From positions 62,001 through 126,000 of the forward strand of contig JAFLUA010000005.1 in assembly GCA_022508985.1 (NCBI GenBank): a DNA stretch of 64,000 nt, read 5' to 3'. Below, piece after piece: positions 8,498 to 17,414 of this stretch (positions within the stretch are counted from its first letter, which is position 1; every line of letters starts with the position of its first letter). The position numbers and the translations under genes are program-made. The stretch comes from Muribaculaceae bacterium. Lineage in GTDB: Bacteria > Bacteroidota > Bacteroidia > Bacteroidales > Muribaculaceae. The notes under the pieces are model-generated. The model had not been told where the DNA came from. It did not search any database and saw only the letters and a list, made by a program, of their open reading frames with translations.

Positions 8498-10888
8498 ATG
8501 ACTCCAGGAGCTAAAAAAAACACCCCGTCGAATAATTCTCACGGAAAATGGGTAGCTACCACCATCAAAGTGTTGTGGATTGCGTTTGTCTTTTTCACTC
8601 TTTTTATCGGTGGTTTCTTCCTACTGATATACAACGGCGAAATAGGTTTTATGCCGCCCGTTGAAGAACTTAAAAATCCTCAAGATAAATTTGCTTCTGT
8701 AATGTACACTTCCGATGGCGTTGAACTCGGCCGATACTTCCGCAATACGGGAAATAGAGTATATGCCGATTTCGACGAAATTTCGCCATCGGTGGTAGAC
8801 GCTCTTATCGCTACTGAAGACGCGCGTTTCAACGACCACTCCGGTATTGACGTGAGGGCTATTTTCCGTGCTATGGTGAAAACCATTTTGCTGCAAAACA
8901 AAAACTCGGGCGGTGGCTCTACTATTACTCAGCAACTTGCAAAGCAACTTTACACGCCACCTTCAAAAAGCATTTTTTCGCGTGCCACTCAAAAACCTAT
9001 CGAATGGATGATTGCTATCAAACTCGAACGGTACTACTCTAAAGAAGAAATTCTCAAGATGTACCTAAACCAGTTCGACTTCCTGTATAACGCTGTGGGC
9101 ATAAAGAGCGCCGCTAAAGTTTATTTCAACAAAACGGCAGCCGAGCTCGATACTCTCGAAGCCGCCACTTTGGTCGGCATGGTTAAGAATCCGGCATATT
9201 ACAACCCTATACGTCAACACGAGCGCACACGCCTGCGACGTAATGTTGTATTAGAACAAATGTTCAAGGCCGACATGCTCACTAAAGATGAGTTAAAACG
9301 CCTGAAAGAGCAACCACTGACACTCGATTTTCAACGCGTCGACCACAAAGACGGGCTTGCGCCTTATTTCCGCGAAGAACTGCGTCACATCCTCACTGCG
9401 AAGAAACCCGACAGAAAAAACTATCCTTCATGGGACCAACAACGTTATGTCGACGACTCTATCGCTTGGGAGATTAATCCTCTGTTTGGTTGGATTGAAA
9501 AGACAAGGAAACCCGACGGAACAAAATACGACATTTACAACGACGGCCTCAAGATATACACCACTATCGACTCTCGCATGCAGAGATATGCCGAAGATGC
9601 TGTTAGAGAACACATGGAAGCGCTACAAGCTCAATTCTTCCGCGAAAAACGGGGATCGGCAACAGCGCCGTACACTTCTAATCGGGCCGAGCTCTCCGAC
9701 GCCATGCGACAGAAACTTATCAACAACGCCATCAAGCAAAGTGAACGAGGTCGAATTGCTCGTCTGAGAGGTCTGAAAGACGAAGAACTGAAAGACGAGT
9801 TCGACAGCCCTGTCGAAATGACTGTTTTCAGCTATGACGGTCCGATCGACACTATTATGTCGCCGCTCGACTCTCTGCTTTATACTAAATCTTTCTTGCG
9901 TACCGGATTTATGTCGATGGACCCCAATACTGGCTTTGTGAAAGCTTATGTTGGAGGACCCGATTTCAGGTTCTTCCAATACGATATGGTGTCGACCGGA
10001 CGCCGACAGATTGGGTCGACTATCAAACCCTTCCTCTACACTTACGCTCTTGAGACCGACGACTTCACCCCTTGCACTATGATGCTTAACGAGCAGCCTA
10101 CGCTTTACGACGAAAACGGCCGCATTTGGCAACCGCGTAATGCCAGCAACGCTCGCGTAGGCGAAATGGTTGACCTACGGTGGGCCCTCACTAACTCCAA
10201 CAACTGGATTTCGGCGCGTATTATGGATAGGTTGAGCCCGGCCGAATTGGTAAAACGCATGCATTCCTACGGTATTACTAATAAATTGCCGGCGGTGAAA
10301 TCGTTATGCCTCGGGCCGGCTGAAGTCTCTATTAAAGAGATGGTTACGGCTTACAGCGCTTTTGCAAACAAAGGCATGCGCTCCGACCCTATTTTCGTCA
10401 CTGCTATCGCTGACGCCAATGGTAATGTGATAAGCGACTTCGCTCCATCACAGACCGAAGTAATTACTCAAAAAGGATATTGGCGCATTCTTTCGTTACT
10501 GCTAAACGTTGTCGACAGCGGTACGGGTAATCGCCTACGTCGTGCTCCTTACAATATTACCGCTCAGACCGGTGGCAAAACCGGAACCACCAACGACAAT
10601 GCCGACGGCTGGTTTATGGCATTTACACCCGACTTAGTTTCTGGAACGTGGGTAGGAGGCGAAGACCGTTATATCCACTTCAACAATATGGCTCAAGGTC
10701 AAGGAGCTTCGATGGCGCTCCCGATATACGGTTTATACATCTCGAAGGTATACGCAGACAAATCTCTGCCGTATTCACAAAACGCCGTATTCGACTTCCC
10801 GCAAGGAATCGACCTTTGCCACAGCGATTTTGCCCCGGACGACGAAGACGAAACTGTGGCTGAATCTATTTCCGGTGCTTTCGATTAA
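8498..10888 (+). CDS. Class A penicillin-binding protein (PBP1A-like)
   Basis: A 796-residue bifunctional cell-wall synthase anchored by one N-terminal membrane segment (about 22-47). The GT51 glycosyltransferase domain has IATEDARFNDHSG with the catalytic Glu107, and GGSTITQQLAKQLY. The transpeptidase domain has the SxxK motif STIK (Ser507, Lys510), SNN in TNSNNW, and KTG (694-696) in GGKTGTTNDNADGWF. It polymerises lipid II and cross-links peptidoglycan in the periplasm. The acidic tail after about residue 780 (DDEDETVAE) has no obvious role. First gene of a plus-strand run with speA, truA and upp. Confidence 0.95.
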   Translation: MTPGAKKNTPSNNSHGKWVATTIKVLWIAFVFFTLFIGGFFLLIYNGEIGFMPPVEELKNPQDKFASVMYTSDGVELGRYFRNTGNRVYADFDEISPSVVDALIATEDARFNDHSGIDVRAIFRAMVKTILLQNKNSGGGSTITQQLAKQLYTPPSKSIFSRATQKPIEWMIAIKLERYYSKEEILKMYLNQFDFLYNAVGIKSAAKVYFNKTAAELDTLEAATLVGMVKNPAYYNPIRQHERTRLRRNVVLEQMFKADMLTKDELKRLKEQPLTLDFQRVDHKDGLAPYFREELRHILTAKKPDRKNYPSWDQQRYVDDSIAWEINPLFGWIEKTRKPDGTKYDIYNDGLKIYTTIDSRMQRYAEDAVREHMEALQAQFFREKRGSATAPYTSNRAELSDAMRQKLINNAIKQSERGRIARLRGLKDEELKDEFDSPVEMTVFSYDGPIDTIMSPLDSLLYTKSFLRTGFMSMDPNTGFVKAYVGGPDFRFFQYDMVSTGRRQIGSTIKPFLYTYALETDDFTPCTMMLNEQPTLYDENGRIWQPRNASNARVGEMVDLRWALTNSNNWISARIMDRLSPAELVKRMHSYGITNKLPAVKSLCLGPAEVSIKEMVTAYSAFANKGMRSDPIFVTAIADANGNVISDFAPSQTEVITQKGYWRILSLLLNVVDSGTGNRLRRAPYNITAQTGGKTGTTNDNADGWFMAFTPDLVSGTWVGGEDRYIHFNNMAQGQGASMALPIYGLYISKVYADKSLPYSQNAVFDFPQGIDLCHSDFAPDDEDETVAESISGAFD

Positions 10889-10911
10889 TAATTATTTAAT
10901 AAGATACGCTA

Positions 10912-12807
10912 ATGAGAAAATGGCGCATTGAAGACAGCGAAGAGCTGTACAACATCACCGGCTGGGGCCGGAATTACTTTTCGGTAAACGAGAAAGGGCA
11001 CGTTGTGGTGAGCCCCAGAAAGGGTTACGCTTCGGTCGACCTTAAAGACGTTATGGATGAGCTCCAAGTTCGCGACGTTTCGGCACCGGTGTTGCTGAGA
11101 TTTCCCGACATCCTCGACAATCGTATCGAAAAAATTTCCAATTGCTTCAAAGATGCCGCTTCGCAATACGATTACGAAGCTCAAAACTATATGATTTACC
11201 CTATTAAGGTGAATCAAATGCGACAGGTCGTGGAAGAAATTGTAAGCTATGGCAAAAAATTCAATATAGGACTTGAGGCCGGTTCGAAACCTGAGCTCCA
11301 TGCCGTGTTAGCAACTAACATTGCCGAAAATGCGCTTATTATTTGCAACGGATATAAAGATGCGGCCTACATCGAATTGGCGCTGTTGGCTCAAAAAATG
11401 GGCCGGCGTATATACCTCGTTGTTGAGAAACTTAACGAGCTGAGAATGATTGCCGACATCGCTAAACGGCTTAAAGTTAAGCCTAATGTGGGTATCCGTA
11501 TAAAACTGTCGAGCACTGGTTCAGGTAAATGGAGCGAAAGCGGTGGCGACCAAAGCAAATTTGGTCTTAACTCTTCAGAGCTACTGGAAGCACTCGACAT
11601 TCTTGAGCGACGCGACCTTAAAGATTGCCTAAAACTTATCCATTTCCATATCGGAAGCCAGATAAATAAAATTCGCGTTATTAAAAACGCTCTCCGTGAG
11701 GCTACGCAATTCTATGTGCAATTATCGAAACTCGGCTTCGATGTCGATTTTATCGACATCGGAGGTGGTCTCGGTGTTGACTACGATGGCACTCGTAATA
11801 GCTCGAGCGAGAGTTCTATGAATTACTCTATTCAAGAATATGCCAACGATGCAGTATATGCTATCGTCGACGCTTGCACGAAAAACAACCTAAAGCATCC
11901 GAATATCATCACCGAAAGCGGACGGTCTTTGACTGCTCACCACTCAATCCTCATTTTTGAGGTGTTGGAGACGGCCCAACTGCCTATTTGGAAAGAATCG
12001 CAAGAGATTGAAGACGACGCGCACGAACTAACTCGCGAACTATACGATATCTGGGACAATCTCGACTCTTCGCGCCTTTTTGAAAGTTGGCACGATGCGC
12101 AACAGATTAGAGAAGAAGCTCTCGATTTGTTCAGTCTCGGCATGCTCGACTTAAAGACTCGCGCTCAGATTGAAAAACTTTTCTGGAGCGTCGCACGAGA
12201 AGTGGGCGAGATAGCAGCGTCGATGAAACACACGCCCGAAGATCTGAGAAAGATTGCCAAGATGATTCCCGACAAATATTTCTGCAACTTCTCGCTCTTC
12301 CAGTCATTGCCCGACTCTTGGGCTATCGACCAACTGTTCCCTATTATTCCTATTACGCGCCTCGACGAAAAGCCTTCGCGCACATGCACCTTACAAGACA
12401 TCACTTGTGACAGCGACGGCAAAATAGCAAATTTCATATCGGCTCAGGGAACATCGTCATCACTGCCTGTTCATCCGCTAAAGCAAGGCGAACCTTACTA
12501 TATCGGCGTTTTCCTTGTTGGTGCATATCAAGAAATTCTTGGCGACATGCACAACCTTTTCGGCGACACTAACGCCGTGCATATAAGTGTTTATAAAGAC
12601 CGCTACGAAATCGACCAGATTATTGAAGGCGAAACAGTCGACGAGGTTCTCGACTACGTGCAGTTCAATCCTAAAAAACTGGTACGTAACTTAGAATCTT
12701 GGGTTACGGCTTCGATGAAATCTGGTTCTATTACGCCCGAAGAAGGAAGAGACTTTATCAGCACTTATCGCTCAGGCCTTTTCGGTTACACATACCTCGA
12801 AAAATAA
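10912..12807 (+). CDS. speA: Biosynthetic arginine decarboxylase
   Basis: A 631-residue PLP enzyme of the large SpeA type (fold III). It converts arginine to agmatine, the first step of polyamine synthesis by the agmatine route. The PLP lysine lies in YPIKVNQ (Lys99). Other family motifs are LEAGSKPEL, HFHIGSQ, DIGGGLGVDYDG, and ESGRSLTAHH in the barrel. The C-terminal beta domain carries the substrate site. No agmatine-processing gene is adjacent. It starts 23 nt after the PBP gene. Confidence 0.96.
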   Translation: MRKWRIEDSEELYNITGWGRNYFSVNEKGHVVVSPRKGYASVDLKDVMDELQVRDVSAPVLLRFPDILDNRIEKISNCFKDAASQYDYEAQNYMIYPIKVNQMRQVVEEIVSYGKKFNIGLEAGSKPELHAVLATNIAENALIICNGYKDAAYIELALLAQKMGRRIYLVVEKLNELRMIADIAKRLKVKPNVGIRIKLSSTGSGKWSESGGDQSKFGLNSSELLEALDILERRDLKDCLKLIHFHIGSQINKIRVIKNALREATQFYVQLSKLGFDVDFIDIGGGLGVDYDGTRNSSSESSMNYSIQEYANDAVYAIVDACTKNNLKHPNIITESGRSLTAHHSILIFEVLETAQLPIWKESQEIEDDAHELTRELYDIWDNLDSSRLFESWHDAQQIREEALDLFSLGMLDLKTRAQIEKLFWSVAREVGEIAASMKHTPEDLRKIAKMIPDKYFCNFSLFQSLPDSWAIDQLFPIIPITRLDEKPSRTCTLQDITCDSDGKIANFISAQGTSSSLPVHPLKQGEPYYIGVFLVGAYQEILGDMHNLFGDTNAVHISVYKDRYEIDQIIEGETVDEVLDYVQFNPKKLVRNLESWVTASMKSGSITPEEGRDFISTYRSGLFGYTYLEK

Positions 12808-12817
12808 CGGCAATACC

Positions 12818-13567
12818 ATGCGTTGGTTCATGACACTGAGCTATCTTGGCAGCCCTTTTCACGGGTGGCAACGACAACCCGGTGACGTGAGCGTTCAAAG
12901 TACTATTGAAGATGCTCTGGCTACGATTTTGCGTAAAGAGACGCCAATAACAGGGGCCGGGAGAACAGATAGCGGTGTCAATGCTCGAATGATGGTAGCA
13001 CACCTCGATTTAGACGATGATATCAACCCCCGCGACGCAATATTTATGCGTTCGCTTAACAGCCTGGTCGGCCGACACATCGCAATTGAAAGCTTTAGGC
13101 CCGTACATGCCGACGCCCACGCTCGATTCGATGCTACCGAACGCTCCTACCGCTATTTCGTCCATACTCGTAAAAGTCCCTTCGTAGGTAAATTGTCGTG
13201 GTTCTCGCCTTCTAACCTCGATTTCGACGCTATGAACTATGCCGCGTCTCTTCTGCTCGGGCGACGCGACTTTACGTCGTTCTCAAAACTGCACACCGAC
13301 GTAAAGACAAATATCTGCGACCTTCGTAGTGCCAGTTGGCGGCGCGTAAACGGCTCTGAATCGAACCAATGGTATTTTGAGATTTGCGCCGACCGTTTTC
13401 TGCGCAATATGGTACGCGCCGTCGTTGGAACGCTCGTCGACGTGGGCCGTGGTAAAATGACGCCTGAAAACGTGGTCGACATTTTACATGAATACGACAG
13501 GTGCGCGGCTGGCACTTCGATGCCCGGTGAAGCCCTTTTCCTTTGGGACATTAAATACAACTACTAA
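12818..13567 (+). CDS. truA: tRNA pseudouridine synthase A
   Basis: A 249-residue enzyme that makes pseudouridine at positions 38-40 in the anticodon arm of many tRNAs. The catalytic aspartate is Asp51 in GAGRTDSGVNA. FHGWQRQPGDVSVQ near the start, HARFDATERSYRY, and FLRNMVRAVVGTLVDVGRGK are standard TruA blocks. Length is normal. The gene begins 10 nt after speA and is followed 23 nt later by upp, so it probably belongs to the same transcript. Confidence 0.95.
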   Translation: MRWFMTLSYLGSPFHGWQRQPGDVSVQSTIEDALATILRKETPITGAGRTDSGVNARMMVAHLDLDDDINPRDAIFMRSLNSLVGRHIAIESFRPVHADAHARFDATERSYRYFVHTRKSPFVGKLSWFSPSNLDFDAMNYAASLLLGRRDFTSFSKLHTDVKTNICDLRSASWRRVNGSESNQWYFEICADRFLRNMVRAVVGTLVDVGRGKMTPENVVDILHEYDRCAAGTSMPGEALFLWDIKYNY

Positions 13568-13590
13568 TATAATACTCAAAATAACTTTAT

Positions 13591-14244
13591 ATGATAATCC
13601 ATGAATTTGCTCTAAGACCTTCGGTCGTTAGCCAATATCTCTCCGAGATGCGTAGCACTTCGGTGCAAAGCGATAGACTGCGTTTTCGCCGCAATTTAGA
13701 GAGGCTTGGTGAGATTTTTGCCTATGAGATTAGCAAAGAACTGCAATATCGCAAAGAAGATATCACAACACCTCTCGGCGTCGATGCTAAATGTGATGTT
13801 ATAGCCGACGACATTGTGCTGGCTACCATATTCAGAGCCGGAGTCCCCTTCCACCAAGGCTTCCTTCGCTATTTCGACAATGCCGAAAACGCATTCGTTT
13901 CGGCTTACCGAAAATACACCGACAACGAAAACTTCGACATCTGCATTGAATATCTCGCCTCGCCGCGTATCGATGGCAAAACGCTGATTCTTTGCGACCC
14001 AATGCTCGCAACAGGATCGTCGATGGAATTAAGCTATAAAGCCCTACTCACTAAAGGCGTGCCCGGTAAAATTCACATCGCTTCTGTGATAGCGTCGAAA
14101 CAGGCTGTCGAATTCATGGACTCTGTCTTGCCTAAAGACGCGGAACTATGGGTGGGCGTCATTGACCCCGAAATAAACGCTCACAGCTATATCGTGCCCG
14201 GCCTTGGCGATGCCGGCGATTTAGCCTACGGAACAAAAGAATAA
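13591..14244 (+). CDS. upp: Uracil phosphoribosyltransferase
   Basis: A 217-residue salvage enzyme that makes UMP from uracil and PRPP. The PRPP loop is CDPMLATGSS, the uracil-contact region near the C-terminus is YIVPGLGDAGDLAYGT, and TIFRAGVPFHQGFL is also typical. It is cytosolic and normally oligomeric. It is last in the plus-strand run and is followed by a strong hairpin terminator. Confidence 0.95.
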   Translation: MIIHEFALRPSVVSQYLSEMRSTSVQSDRLRFRRNLERLGEIFAYEISKELQYRKEDITTPLGVDAKCDVIADDIVLATIFRAGVPFHQGFLRYFDNAENAFVSAYRKYTDNENFDICIEYLASPRIDGKTLILCDPMLATGSSMELSYKALLTKGVPGKIHIASVIASKQAVEFMDSVLPKDAELWVGVIDPEINAHSYIVPGLGDAGDLAYGTKE

Positions 14245-14269
14245 CAACCTTTTACAATAGAACAAAGCA

Positions 14270-14304
14270 GCGGCGCGGTATTTTCTACCACGCCGCCGTT
14301 TTTA
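14270..14304 (+). terminator. Terminator between convergent upp and nuoN
   Basis: An 11-bp GC-rich stem (gcggcgcggta / taccacgccgc, one mismatch) with the loop TTTTC is followed by a T run on the plus strand. It ends upp transcription and may also slow the converging 17-kb respiratory transcript. Confidence 0.85.
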
Positions 14305-14340
14305 TATTTTGGGCAAAATTGCTTTTGCTATTTCAAAATT

Positions 14341-15819
14341 CTATCCGATGAAATACATGCCGATTGAACTTACCGATGCCATATCGAGCAGGCTGCTGTA
14401 GAAACAGCTAACAATACCAAGCAATATTATTCCGGCTACGGTGATCCACAACCCGATACGCTCGCTGCAAGCAGAACGGAAATGCGGTATCACACATTCA
14501 TCTTCACTTATAAACATAGCTTTTACCACGAGGAGATAGTAGTAGAGCGAAATGATTGTGTTGATAAGGGCGATAAGCACCAACACATATATCGCTATGC
14601 TGCCATTATTTATAGCACTCGTAAAGATGAAGAATTTAGAGAAAAATCCGGCGAAGGGAGGTATGCCGGCCAAGGAGAACATGGCTAACATCATACAGAA
14701 TGAGAGGCGAGGATTGGTGCGATAAAGGCCCTTATAGTCATCCATCGACACCTTGCCCGTGGCATTCTCTATTGCAGATATAACACCAAACGCGGCAAGA
14801 TTAGAGAAGATGTAAACCAAAATGTAGTACATCAGCGCTGCCATACCCATGGTATTATATGCTATCACTCCAAGCATTATATAACCGGCCTGTGAGATTG
14901 AAGAGAACGCAAGGAAGCGTTTCATATTACGCTGCCGAATAGCAAAGAGGTTACCGACTGTTATCGTCAGGATGATAAGCGCATAAAGGATTCCCTCCCA
15001 CACTTCGCTATATAATGAGCCGAAGACCTGCGCTAATATCACGAGGAAGGCAAATGCTGCTGCGCCCTTCGATATTACAGATAGATAGGAAGTAACCGTT
15101 GTTGGCGCGCCTTGATATACGTCGGCCGTCCACAAATGGAACGGAACAAGCGACAGCTTGAAGCCGATACCGGATATTACGAAGGTGAGGGCTACAACAA
15201 GTAATGTCGACATCTTACCCGTTAGGGCAAAATAGATATCTTCGAAATAAAGCGAACCTGTCAGGCCATATACAAATGATAGTCCCATCATAAATATTGC
15301 CGAGGAGAACACCGCCGTTAAGATATATTTCACTGCAGCTTCATGGCTCTCATAGCGATATTTATCAAGTGCAACCATAGCAGCAAGCGGCAACGACGCA
15401 CACTCAAGACCTATGACGAAGAGAAGGAAGTGGCGCGCCGATATCATCAGATACATACCAAACAACGTGGTTAGTAGTAACTCATAGAACTCGCCGCGAC
15501 GAACTACCATACTGTCGCTGCCGGCCCATTTTATCGATTGTATTAGCACTATAACAACACCTACATTTAAGATACCCTTGATGGCGGCTATTACAGGGGT
15601 CGTTTCATACATGCCTGCAAATGATACTACGCTATCGGCTGTGCCAAGGCAGCAAGTACAGAATCCCGCTACGGTGGCCAGCAAGGTCAGCACTATGGTA
15701 AAGACCGGAAGGCCTTTCTGAGTAGATTTCGGCATAAAGGTGTCGTAAAAGAACACCAAGACAAAGACTACCAATAAGGCAATCTCTTGTTTCATAGACA
15801 AAAACTGCGAATAATCCAT
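14341..15819 (-). CDS. nuoN: NADH-quinone oxidoreductase subunit N
   Basis: A 492-residue antiporter-like membrane subunit of complex I with about 14 transmembrane helices. The conserved centre includes ARHFLLFVIGLECASLPL with the membrane Glu in helix 5 and FKLSLVPFHLWTADVYQGAPT in helices 7-8. It carries one of the proton pathways. It is the last gene of the nuo-atp-nuo block, 20 nt after nuoM. Confidence 0.95.
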   Translation of the reverse strand: MDYSQFLSMKQEIALLVVFVLVFFYDTFMPKSTQKGLPVFTIVLTLLATVAGFCTCCLGTADSVVSFAGMYETTPVIAAIKGILNVGVVIVLIQSIKWAGSDSMVVRRGEFYELLLTTLFGMYLMISARHFLLFVIGLECASLPLAAMVALDKYRYESHEAAVKYILTAVFSSAIFMMGLSFVYGLTGSLYFEDIYFALTGKMSTLLVVALTFVISGIGFKLSLVPFHLWTADVYQGAPTTVTSYLSVISKGAAAFAFLVILAQVFGSLYSEVWEGILYALIILTITVGNLFAIRQRNMKRFLAFSSISQAGYIMLGVIAYNTMGMAALMYYILVYIFSNLAAFGVISAIENATGKVSMDDYKGLYRTNPRLSFCMMLAMFSLAGIPPFAGFFSKFFIFTSAINNGSIAIYVLVLIALINTIISLYYYLLVVKAMFISEDECVIPHFRSACSERIGLWITVAGIILLGIVSCFYSSLLDMASVSSIGMYFIG

Positions 15820-15839
15820 TGCAATTTATCCTTAAAGGG

Positions 15840-17372
15840 TTACATACCGAGCACAGCGAAAATCGCAGGGCTGAAGGTGGTGTTAATCAAGTTATTGAAA
15901 AAGTCGGGGAAGCATCCTATGGCAGCTACGCAGAGAATAAGAGTAGCTGTAGCAGTGCGTTCCCACCATGTCGCATCGGTAAGCTGGCGATGATGTTCGT
16001 CCTGTACCGGGCCGAGTAGCAATTTACCGACAACACGGAGGATATACACCGCTGTTATAACTATTGAGCAACATGCTATTATCGTAAACACAAGGCGGAG
16101 CGATCCGGCACCTGCAAGGTAGTCGGCCATACCAGCCTTAAACGACCCAACGAATATGGTCATTTCGGCAACAAAACCGCTGAGACCCGGCAAGCCGAGA
16201 GAGGCCATACCTGCAATAACATAGCATACCGAGAGGTAAGGCAAAATCTGCATCATACCGCCCATCTGTGTTATTTCGCGAGTGTGCGTACGTCCGTAAA
16301 TCATACCGATTAAGGCAAAGAAGAGGGCCGTCATCAAACCATGTGAAAGCATCTGCATAATAGCGCCTGTCATTGCCGTGGTGTTGAGCATAAGTATTGC
16401 AAAGAGCACTAAGCCGCAGTGCGATACCGATGAATACGCATTAATATATTTCAGGTCGGTCTTAACACATGCACAGAAGGCTCCATATACCACTGAGATT
16501 CCGGTTAGGATTAGGAAAATCCACGCGAGTTCTTTAGCCGCAAACGGCATCAGATATATCGCTACTCTGAAGCAGCCATATCCTCCAAGTTTCATCAACA
16601 CACCGGCGTGGAGCATTGACACTGCTGTCGGAGCGGATGCGTGACCGTCGGGGCTCCACGTGTGGAATGGGAACATAGCTCCTAAAACTCCGAAGCCTAC
16701 AAAGGTCATCGGGAATAGGAAATACTGCCAATTTTGCGGTATAGCGTTATACGATGCTATCTCTAAGATGTTCCATGTAAGCGGAGAGCCTGCTGGTGCC
16801 GAGTGATAATATATGCCGATGAGGCCGAGCATTAAGAAGGCCGAGCCGCCCATAAGCATCAAGGTCAACTTCATTGCCGAGTAGTTCTTACGTCCTGAGC
16901 CCCAAACACCGATAAGAAGATACATCGGGATGAGCGCCACTTCGTAGAACATAAACATAGTGAACATATCGACTGATATGAAGAAACCGAACACACCGGT
17001 CGACAAGAGTATCAACCACAAGAAAAACTCTTTAGGCTGCTCTATTGTCCACGACGCAAAAGAACCCGTGAAGAGGATTATCGACGACAACAAGAGCATT
17101 GCTATAGAGATGCCATCGACACCGATAGCAAGGTTGATATGCAAGGGCTCAAACCACGTCCACGAATTCACAAATAGCATTGGAGACATATCTCCGCCCG
17201 AGCGCAGGTTGAGATATCGCAACAGCACTACTACCGACAACGCTATTAGCGCGGTAGATCCTATCACGGCAACGGTGCGTATCTGTCGGATATTACGACA
17301 TAGTGCTACTCCCGCAAGCATTAGTAGCGGAATTGCTACAAAGTATAATAATATATATGTATCGGAAAACAT
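15840..17372 (-). CDS. nuoM: NADH-quinone oxidoreductase subunit M
   Basis: A 510-residue antiporter-like proton-pumping subunit with about 14 membrane helices. Typical blocks are FMFYEVALIPMYLLIGVWGSG (Glu of helix 5), FPFHTWSPDGHASAPTAVSM and CVKTDLKYINAYSSVSH. It lies between NuoL and NuoN in the membrane arm of complex I, mirroring the gene order. Confidence 0.96.
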   Translation of the reverse strand: MFSDTYILLYFVAIPLLMLAGVALCRNIRQIRTVAVIGSTALIALSVVVLLRYLNLRSGGDMSPMLFVNSWTWFEPLHINLAIGVDGISIAMLLLSSIILFTGSFASWTIEQPKEFFLWLILLSTGVFGFFISVDMFTMFMFYEVALIPMYLLIGVWGSGRKNYSAMKLTLMLMGGSAFLMLGLIGIYYHSAPAGSPLTWNILEIASYNAIPQNWQYFLFPMTFVGFGVLGAMFPFHTWSPDGHASAPTAVSMLHAGVLMKLGGYGCFRVAIYLMPFAAKELAWIFLILTGISVVYGAFCACVKTDLKYINAYSSVSHCGLVLFAILMLNTTAMTGAIMQMLSHGLMTALFFALIGMIYGRTHTREITQMGGMMQILPYLSVCYVIAGMASLGLPGLSGFVAEMTIFVGSFKAGMADYLAGAGSLRLVFTIIACCSIVITAVYILRVVGKLLLGPVQDEHHRQLTDATWWERTATATLILCVAAIGCFPDFFNNLINTTFSPAIFAVLGM

Positions 17373-17414
17373 AATTAATTACTGATTTTAAGCATTTATA
17401 CCGTTTGTGATAGA